The notes under the pieces: generated by a model
The model's input: the letters and a program-made list of their open reading frames with translations, nothing else
The model's database searches: none
What the model was told of the DNA's origin: nothing
Source of the DNA: BOG-908 sp963850605
GTDB taxonomy: Bacteria > Pseudomonadota > Alphaproteobacteria > Acetobacterales > Acetobacteraceae
DNA: 64,000 bases
Assembly: GCA_963850605.1 (NCBI GenBank)
Contig: CAWKLX010000006.1
Coordinates: forward strand, 1-64,000
Reading direction: 5' to 3'
Shown here: positions 61,527-64,000 of the stretch, one piece after another
How the letters are laid out: each line of letters begins with the position of its first letter
Numbering within the stretch: position 1 is the stretch's first letter
Translations under genes and position numbers: made by a program

Positions 61527-62800
61527 GCTTCGACCCCAACCGGCACACGATGGCCGACGCGCGGCAGCAGCACCGTCAGCAGCGGCCCTGTCATCACCGT
61601 AGTCGCCACGGCCATGATGACGAGCATCGTGAAAACGCTCTGCGGAATAAAGCCCAGATCGAAACCGATGTTGAGCACAATCAGCTCCATCAGCGCCCGC
61701 GTGTTCATCAGGGCGCCAAGGATGCTGGCATGGCCATGGTCGAATCCGGATAGGCGCGCCGCGACATAGACGGGCACTATCTTGCCCGCGATTGCGGCCA
61801 CAAGGATGACCGCCAGCCAGGTCCAATCCGTCGCACTCGCCAGACCCAGGACGTTGGTGCGCAGCCCCGTCGAGGTGAAAAACACCGGGAGAAAGAACAC
61901 GATCACGAAGCCGCCCACCTGACGCGCCCAGGCGACGACGAAAGCGCGATGCCGATGAAACAGCAACCCCGCCGCGAAACCGCCGAAGATGGTGAAAATG
62001 CCGATCCGCTTGGTGGCCAGCCCGCACAGGAACACGAGGCACAGCACGACCGCGATCAAATTCGGTGGCAAGTCGCCGCGCGCCGGCGCCAGCCGGTCAA
62101 CCAGACGGTTGGCGAGCGGCCGCCCCGCGAACCACAGCAGCGCACCGAAACCCGCGATCTCGGCCAGTTGTCGGCCCAGCCCGGCCGGCGAAAAGCGCGA
62201 CGCGGCCAGCGCTGAAATGGTTGCCAGCAGCACCCAGCCCGCCACGTCGTTGAGTGCCGCCGCCGAGATTGCGACCGTGCCCAATTCGGTCCGGTTCAGG
62301 TCGAATTGCCGCAAAATCCGCCCCAGGATCGGCACCGCTGTGATGGCCAGACCCACCCCCATGAACAGGCTGTAGATCGTACGGTCGATGTGCGGGGCCA
62401 GCACCGGCTGCGATAGCGCGCCGACAGCCAGCCCCAGCCCGAACGGAACCGCCACCGACGCGGCCGCAATCGCCAGAACGCCACGCCGGTTGCGCGGCGC
62501 CGCGAGATGGCCGAATTCGAAATCGGTGCCTATTTGAAACATCAGCAGAACCAGCCCAATCTGGCTGATGACGCTGATCGGTGCAGACGCTTTGGCCCCG
62601 AACACGGCCATGGATATGCCGGGAAAGAAATGCCCGAACAGCGAGGGGCCAAGCAGCAGCCCGGCCACGATCTCGCCGATGACACCGGGCTGTCCGAGCG
62701 CGCGGAACACCGTGTTCATCACCCGCGCCGCCCCGATCATGATGACGAGCTGGACAAGGATGCCGAACAGCAGGTCTTCGGTCTGGCCGACGGAGCTCAC
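61523..62800 (-). CDS. Cation:proton antiporter (CPA2/Kef-type)
   Basis: Membrane antiporter of 425 residues with about 12-13 helices. Family marks are GLLLGPSLFG near residue 47, LLMFQIGTDFEFGHL and SAAALNDVAGWVLLA (the Asp of the transport site). No KTN/RCK regulatory domain is attached. It probably exchanges K+ or Na+ for protons. It is convergent with the methyltransferase and does not look like a pigment-pathway gene. Confidence 0.87.
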   Translation of the reverse strand: MSSVGQTEDLLFGILVQLVIMIGAARVMNTVFRALGQPGVIGEIVAGLLLGPSLFGHFFPGISMAVFGAKASAPISVISQIGLVLLMFQIGTDFEFGHLAAPRNRRGVLAIAAASVAVPFGLGLAVGALSQPVLAPHIDRTIYSLFMGVGLAITAVPILGRILRQFDLNRTELGTVAISAAALNDVAGWVLLATISALAASRFSPAGLGRQLAEIAGFGALLWFAGRPLANRLVDRLAPARGDLPPNLIAVVLCLVFLCGLATKRIGIFTIFGGFAAGLLFHRHRAFVVAWARQVGGFVIVFFLPVFFTSTGLRTNVLGLASATDWTWLAVILVAAIAGKIVPVYVAARLSGFDHGHASILGALMNTRALMELIVLNIGFDLGFIPQSVFTMLVIMAVATTVMTGPLLTVLLPRVGHRVPVGVEA

Positions 62801-62971
62801 GCCTAGATACCTCCGCGCCGATGATTGTGGGCCAGCCCATACGGCTCACCACGCATCCTGACAGCGCCGGACCAAGTCGCCAAGCTATCGCCAACGATGC
62901 GAAAGGTAGCGGCAGAGCGAGCTTCCGGCGTCCACGCGTGTGTGCAGAGGAGCGAACACCTTCCCCGGTAT

Positions 62972-63967
62972 TCAGGCAGTATGGCTTGGCACAAGCACCG
63001 CTGCGCCTTCGAACCGGCCCGCCCGCAAATCCGCCAGGGCCTCGTTGGCCTGCGACAGCTTGAAGCGGGTCGTTTGCGTCACGATGCCGATCTCCGGCGC
63101 CAGTTTCAGAAAATCCAGCCCGTCCTGGCGCGTCAGGTTGGCGACCGAGACGAGCTGACGCTCTTCCCACAGAAGGCTGTAGGGGAAGCCGGGAATATCG
63201 CTCATGTGGATGCCGGCGCAGACCACGCGGCCGCCTTTGCGCACGGCTTTCAGCGCCAGTGGCACCAAGTCGCCCACAGTGGCGAAGATGATGGCGACAT
63301 CCAGCGGCTCCGGCGGCAATTCGTCAGAACCGCCGGCCCATGCTGCGCCGAGATGGCATGCGAAATCCTGCGCTGCACGGTCGCCGGGCCGCGTGAAGGC
63401 GAAAACTTTGCGCCCTTGCCAGCGTGCCACCTGTGCCAGGATGTGCGCGGCAGCACCGAAACCATATAAGCCCAGCCTATGGCCTTCGCCGGCAATACCG
63501 AGCGAGCGCCAGCCGATCAGGCCCGCGCACAACAATGGGGCAAGTGCCACATCGTCGCCGCTTTCGCCGAGCGGAAACGCAAATCGCGCATCGGCAATCA
63601 CCGATGTCGCAAAACCACCATCGCGCGTGTAGCCGGTGAAGAGCGGGTTGTCACACAGGTTCTCCCGGCCGCCGACGCAGAAGGAACACACGCCGCAAGT
63701 GTGGCCGAGCCACGGTATCCCCACCCGTTCGCCGACGCTCAAGCCCATCGCATGCGGACCGACTGCGTCGACGCGACCGACGATTTCATGGCCGGGGATG
63801 ATTGGCGTCACCGGGTGAGGCAATTCACCGTCCAGCACATGCAGATCGGTGCGGCACACGCCGCATGCGGCCACTTTCACGCGTATCTGTCCGGGCCCCG
63901 GGCTGCGATCCGGCAACTCAGTCCATTCCAACGCCCCGCCCGGACGCTTCAGCACCATCGCGTACAT
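62972..63967 (-). CDS. Zinc-dependent alcohol dehydrogenase
   Basis: Zinc-type MDR alcohol dehydrogenase of 331 residues (AdhP/AdhA-like). The catalytic zinc site is ACGVCRTDLHV (Cys about residue 37) with GHEIVGRV. The structural zinc site has four Cys in CGVCSFCVGGRENLC (about residues 91-105). The Rossmann loop LYGFGAAAHILAQ differs from the usual GxGxxG but fits the AdhA branch. It oxidises primary alcohols with NAD(P). It lies alone, 171 bases from the antiporter gene; no operon partner is visible. Confidence 0.9.
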   Translation of the reverse strand: MYAMVLKRPGGALEWTELPDRSPGPGQIRVKVAACGVCRTDLHVLDGELPHPVTPIIPGHEIVGRVDAVGPHAMGLSVGERVGIPWLGHTCGVCSFCVGGRENLCDNPLFTGYTRDGGFATSVIADARFAFPLGESGDDVALAPLLCAGLIGWRSLGIAGEGHRLGLYGFGAAAHILAQVARWQGRKVFAFTRPGDRAAQDFACHLGAAWAGGSDELPPEPLDVAIIFATVGDLVPLALKAVRKGGRVVCAGIHMSDIPGFPYSLLWEERQLVSVANLTRQDGLDFLKLAPEIGIVTQTTRFKLSQANEALADLRAGRFEGAAVLVPSHTA

Positions 63968-64000
63968 CGTGCGGTCCGGCGTCAGTGCGACAGCAGGGAG

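Noticed and set aside
1..64000. CRISPR arrays, rRNA and tRNA genes
   Set aside because: No regularly spaced direct repeats and no rRNA or complete tRNA signatures were seen by eye; a tRNAscan or Infernal run would be decisive.

Overview
This is a 64 kb window from a high-GC Gram-negative bacterium, most likely an alphaproteobacterium. The support is codon use, one TonB-dependent receptor, several outer-membrane and LPS-type proteins, GloVer-repeat and winged-helix/TPR proteins, and IS630/IS5/IS66 remnants. Acetobacteraceae or a sphingomonad-like group would fit; the window alone cannot decide. No rRNA, tRNA, CRISPR array or replication origin is visible.

Region 1 (about 0-18 kb) is a patchwork of short regulator-enzyme pairs and decayed insertion sequences. 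The pairs are SDR with an XRE/MmyB regulator, MDR dehydrogenase with TetR, and a PfpI/DJ-1 protein with AraC. The IS remnants are an IS66 fragment, an IS630 copy with both end repeats but broken inside, and an IS5-like fragment next to a LysR gene that has lost its DNA-binding half. Between them lie a GloVer-repeat secreted protein divergent from a large winged-helix/TPR regulator, and an ABC-F ATPase.

Region 2 (18-30 kb) holds a dabB-dabA inorganic-carbon uptake pair with a divergent LysR regulator, an orphan cysD joined to the tail of a lost LysR gene, and a MarR gene with matching palindromes. It also holds a methyltransferase and an RND efflux system whose adaptor gene is frameshifted.

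Region 3 (30-38 kb) is a sucrose/fructan module: a TonB-dependent receptor divergent from an MFS (GPH-type) permease and a GH68 levansucrase-type enzyme, with a convergent LacI regulator and two LacI-like palindromes in the divergent promoter region. A LysR gene with a strong terminal hairpin follows.

Region 4 (38-45 kb) carries quinone/electrophile and aromatic-related enzymes (glutathionyl-hydroquinone reductase type GST, FMN reductase, quinol-monooxygenase-like protein, isochorismatase-like hydrolase), an alginate-export-type barrel and a frameshifted secreted alpha/beta hydrolase.

Region 5 (45.1-61.5 kb) is an aryl-polyene/xanthomonadin-type pigment cluster. It has a chorismatase for the hydroxybenzoate starter, ACP, an AMP-forming ligase, two hotdog dehydratases, KS plus chain-length-factor-like KS, a ketoreductase, LPLAT and PlsC acyltransferases, a glycosyltransferase, a LolA-like protein, an MMPL exporter, an FAD oxidoreductase and a methyltransferase. 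It also has less usual members: an MlaC-like protein, a DUF3060-like lipoprotein and a NodB-type deacetylase. From about 55.3 to 60.5 kb nearly every gene is broken by many small indels although the residues around them are well conserved. This looks more like poor consensus sequence than old decay. The window ends with a CPA2 antiporter and a zinc alcohol dehydrogenase.
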